Assembly (NCBI RefSeq): GCF_023100845.1 | Contig: NZ_CP095864.1 | Span: 4,402,001-4,466,000, forward strand | Source: Gordonia sp. PP30 | GTDB lineage: Bacteria > Actinomycetota > Actinomycetes > Mycobacteriales > Mycobacteriaceae | DNA: 64,000 nucleotides | Reading direction: 5' to 3' | In this document: positions 61,575-64,000 of the stretch, in pieces | How the letters are laid out: each line of letters starts with the position of its first letter | How positions within the stretch are numbered: the stretch's first letter is position 1 | Program-made: the position numbers and the translations under genes | Notes under the pieces: generated by a model | Databases searched by the model: none | Seen by the model: the letters and a program-made list of their open reading frames with translations, nothing else | Told to the model about the DNA's origin: nothing

Positions 61575-62516
61575 ATGACCGAGACCGACAGCACGATCCA
61601 CGACCTGATCATCGTGGGTTCCGGCCCGGCCGGCTACACCGCGGCGATCTACGCCGCCCGTGCCGAGCTCAAGCCGCTGGTCTTCGAGGGTGTCGCCTTC
61701 GGCGGGGCGCTGATGACGACCACCGAGGTGGAGAACTTCCCCGGCTTCCGCAGCGGTATCCAGGGTCCGGATCTGATGGACGAGATGCGCGAGCAGGCGC
61801 TGCGCTTCGGCGCCGATCTGCGCACCGAAGAGGTCGACGAGCTCCGGCTCGACGGCGAGATCAAGGAGGTCGAGGTCGGCGGTGAGGTCTACCGGGCCCG
61901 CGCCGTGATCCTCGCGATGGGTGCCGCCGCCCGCTACCTGAACGTGCCCGGGGAACAGGAATACCTCGGCCGCGGCGTCTCCGCCTGCGCGACGTGCGAC
62001 GGCTTCTTCTTCCGGGACCAGGACATCGTCGTGATCGGCGGTGGCGACTCGGCGATGGAGGAGGCCACCTTCCTCACCAAGTTCGCCCGCAAGGTGACCT
62101 TGATCCACCGGCGCGACGAGTTCCGCGCGTCCAAGATCATGCTGGAGCGCGCCCGCGCCAACGAGAAGATCGAGTTCCTCACCAACGCCACCGTCAGCGA
62201 GGTCCACGGCGACCAGGGTGTCAGCGAACTGGTCGTGACCGACACCCGCACCGGCGAGACCACGATCCTCGCGGCCACCGGCATGTTCGTCGCGATCGGC
62301 CACGATCCGCGCAGCGAACTGGTCCGCGGCCAGGTCACCCTGGACGACGACGGCTATGTGCAGGTCCAGGGTCGCAGCACCTACACCGATGTCGACGGCG
62401 TCTTCGCCTGCGGTGATCTCGTCGACCACACCTACCGTCAGGCGATCACCGCCGCCGGCAGCGGCTGCAGCGCCGCCATCGACGCCGAACGCTGGCTGGC
62501 GGCCCGCGAATCCTGA
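61575..62516 (+). CDS. trxB: Thioredoxin-disulfide reductase
   Basis: 313 residues. FAD enzyme that reduces thioredoxin with NADPH. FAD motif [18 protein letters not shown], redox-active pair CATC in [17 protein letters not shown] motif [24 protein letters not shown], and the closing [32 protein letters not shown] before ATG 61575. Co-transcribed with trxA, which starts 32 bases after its stop. Confidence 0.96.
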   Translation: MTETDSTIHDLIIVGSGPAGYTAAIYAARAELKPLVFEGVAFGGALMTTTEVENFPGFRSGIQGPDLMDEMREQALRFGADLRTEEVDELRLDGEIKEVEVGGEVYRARAVILAMGAAARYLNVPGEQEYLGRGVSACATCDGFFFRDQDIVVIGGGDSAMEEATFLTKFARKVTLIHRRDEFRASKIMLERARANEKIEFLTNATVSEVHGDQGVSELVVTDTRTGETTILAATGMFVAIGHDPRSELVRGQVTLDDDGYVQVQGRSTYTDVDGVFACGDLVDHTYRQAITAAGSGCSAAIDAERWLAARES

Positions 62517-62547
62517 TCCGACTCCACCCGAGAAGAAGGAGATCTCC

Positions 62548-62886
62548 ATGGGAAATCACGTCGTCGATGTGACCGACGCCGAGTTCAAGTCGACCGTTCT
62601 GGAATCCGACAAGCCGGTGCTCGTCGATTTCTGGGCGGCCTGGTGCGGCCCGTGCAAGATGATCGCCCCGGTGGTCGAGCAGATCGCCGCCGAGCACGCC
62701 GACCGGCTCGTCGTGGCCAAGGTCGAGGTCGACGAGAACCCGCTCGTCGCCCGGGACATGCAGGTGCTCGGCCTGCCGACCCTGATGGTGTTCTCCGGCG
62801 GCGAGGTGGTCGCGACGCTGCGCGGCGCCAAGTCGAAGAAGGCGATCCTCACCGCTCTCGAGCCGGTGCTCGCCACAGCGGGGTAG
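62548..62886 (+). CDS. trxA: Thioredoxin
   Basis: 112 residues. Small redox protein, substrate of the reductase encoded just upstream. Active site FWAAWCGPCKMIAPV, cis-Pro in LGLPTLMVF. ATG 62548 with a strong AGAAGGAG box. Corresponds to trxC (Rv3914) in M. tuberculosis. Confidence 0.96.
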   Translation: MGNHVVDVTDAEFKSTVLESDKPVLVDFWAAWCGPCKMIAPVVEQIAAEHADRLVVAKVEVDENPLVARDMQVLGLPTLMVFSGGEVVATLRGAKSKKAILTALEPVLATAG

Positions 62887-62974
62887 TACCGCACGCAACG
62901 GTCACAATCGACGGGTTCATTTGTCGCCCCCGGCGAACGCCTGAGAGAATGGGCGTTGAACACTGACGCGGGGG

Positions 62975-62997
62975 GCGCCGGGACACGCGCCCGGCGC
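62975..62997 (+). terminator. Hairpin between trxA and cwlM
   Basis: GCGCCGGG and its exact complement CCCGGCGC with a 7-base loop, 88 bases after trxA and 22 before cwlM. It may end part of the trx transcripts or act on the cwlM leader. Confidence 0.5.
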
Positions 62998-63019
62998 TGA
63001 AGAGGGAAGCGGGTACTAC

Positions 63020-64000
63020 ATGGCCACGTTGCGTCCGGGTGACCACGGATCCGGTGTCGCCGAGATCCGCGAGATCCTTGCCGGTCTCGGTCTGCTCGCC
63101 AGGCCGGCGGCCGAAGCGGGCACTGGACGCCACGCGCGCCCCTCCGAAGACTTCGACGACGCCTGCGAGCGCGCCGTCCGGGCCTTCCAGCAGCAGCGCG
63201 GTCTGATCGCCGACGGCATCGTCGGACCCTCGACGTACGCCGCGCTGCGCGAGGCGTCGTACCGGCTCGGCAGCCGGGTCCTGACCTACCGGCTGTCCGC
63301 GCCGATGACCGGCGACGACGTCGCGACTCTCCAGAGCCGGCTGCAGAATCTCGGCTTCTACCACGGGCTGGTCGACGGCACCTTCGGTGAGACCACCCAT
63401 CACGCCGTCAGCCTCTACCAGACCGAGTACGGCCTCGCGTCCGACGGCATCTGCGGCCCGGCGACCCTGCAATCGCTCAACCGTCTCGGCTCCCGGGTGA
63501 CCGGCGGTTCCCCGCACGCCATCCGCGAGGAAGAGCACGTCCGCCAGTCGGGCCCCCAGCTGACCGGTAAGCGCATTCTGATCGATCCGTGCGATGTCGA
63601 CGGCTCCGAGGCGGAGAGCGAGATCCTGTGGGATCTGGCGGCCCGTCTGGAGGGCCGCATGTCGGCCGCCGGGATGACCACCTTCCTCTCGCACGACCGC
63701 ACCTCCGCCCCGAGCGACGAGCAGCGCGCCCGGGTCGCGAACGTGATCGACGCCGATCTCATGATCGCCCTGCGCCTCGGCCATTACGACAACGAGCGCG
63801 CGAACGGGGTGGCGACCTTCTACTTCGGCACCCATCACGGGTCGTACTCGACCATCGGGCGTCATCTGGCCGGGTACATCCAGCGCGAGGTGGTCGCCCG
63901 CACCCCGCTGCTCGACTGCCGGATCCACGAGCGCACCTGGAACCTGCTGCGGCTCACCAGGATGCCCGCCGTCGTGCTGGAGGCCGGCTACATCACCAAC
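63020..64000 (+). CDS. cwlM: CwlM, amidase-like regulator of peptidoglycan synthesis (3' end outside window)
   Basis: 327 codons visible. Two peptidoglycan-binding domains (residues 5-75 with AVRAFQQQRGLIADGIVGP; 90-160 with LQSRLQNLGFYHGLVDGTFG) precede an amidase_3 domain. There the zinc sites are altered: the first His of DPGHGG is replaced (IDPCDVDG) and the second (SIH) reads ALRLGH, so catalysis looks lost. In mycobacteria CwlM, phosphorylated by PknB, stimulates MurA; phospho-CwlM also binds FhaA and MurJ. ATG 63020; sequence stops in GYITN at the window end. Confidence 0.9.
   Translation, partial: MATLRPGDHGSGVAEIREILAGLGLLARPAAEAGTGRHARPSEDFDDACERAVRAFQQQRGLIADGIVGPSTYAALREASYRLGSRVLTYRLSAPMTGDDVATLQSRLQNLGFYHGLVDGTFGETTHHAVSLYQTEYGLASDGICGPATLQSLNRLGSRVTGGSPHAIREEEHVRQSGPQLTGKRILIDPCDVDGSEAESEILWDLAARLEGRMSAAGMTTFLSHDRTSAPSDEQRARVANVIDADLMIALRLGHYDNERANGVATFYFGTHHGSYSTIGRHLAGYIQREVVARTPLLDCRIHERTWNLLRLTRMPAVVLEAGYITN

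Overview
The window is high-GC DNA from a mycolic-acid actinomycete (order Mycobacteriales). Gordonia or a close relative is my best guess from gene content; I could not run a search. Support comes from gene groups I know from Mycobacterium: ponA1 with a GT87-type transferase and a DUF5318 gene, padR-ino1, yqgE with an MFS gene and leuS, pcnA-NUDIX-DUF6049-murJ(pseudokinase), and an RsmA-like gene followed by trxB-trxA-cwlM. In M. tuberculosis these groups lie on both sides of oriC; here they share one side. The right edge (cwlM) should point towards parB/parA and oriC.

Layout. 0-6.7 kb: end of a GNAT gene, then cell-wall genes (GT87, PonA1, DUF5318) on the minus strand, divergent from padR-ino1. 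6.8-9.8 kb: alcohol dehydrogenase, SRPBCC protein, cation/proton antiporter. 9.8-15 kb: a compact regulatory island with two LuxR-type regulators, an atypical DNA-binding regulator, and an overlapping operon of response regulator, histidine kinase and a kinase-like membrane protein without ATP-binding motifs. 15.3-28.8 kb: metabolic genes (ArgG, TrpB2, quinone reductase, DUF475, DinB, methyltransferase, F420-type oxidoreductase, CrtI-like oxidase with an Imm5-like partner, TPM protein, MarR, SDR). 28.9-32.9 kb: a steroid-isomerase-like gene under a KstR-type box, a large fused double Dam-type DNA methyltransferase without a visible nuclease, and an acyl-CoA dehydrogenase. 33-39.8 kb: a scarred region with an intact FUSC gene, a FUSC relic, a broken FUSC gene, DUF2804, a 300-bp duplication of the DUF2804 3' end and a decayed LeuS tail. 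39.8-51.5 kb: LeuS (carrying a repeat-derived insertion), SdpI-like and SBF-like membrane proteins, SDR, SRPBCC, DedA, YqgE, MFS, a calcium-repeat protein, an EgtE-like lyase, and PcnA. 51.6-64 kb: NUDIX-DUF6049-MurJ operon, sterol desaturase/TetR pair, truncated anti-sigma-M homologue, TrxB-TrxA, and CwlM (runs off the right end).

Four families of short palindromic or interspersed repeats run through the window. Several copies lie inside reading frames (LeuS, a methyltransferase, a quinone reductase, the MFS C-terminus), so repeats appear to be reshaping proteins here. No rRNA, tRNA or CRISPR array was seen.
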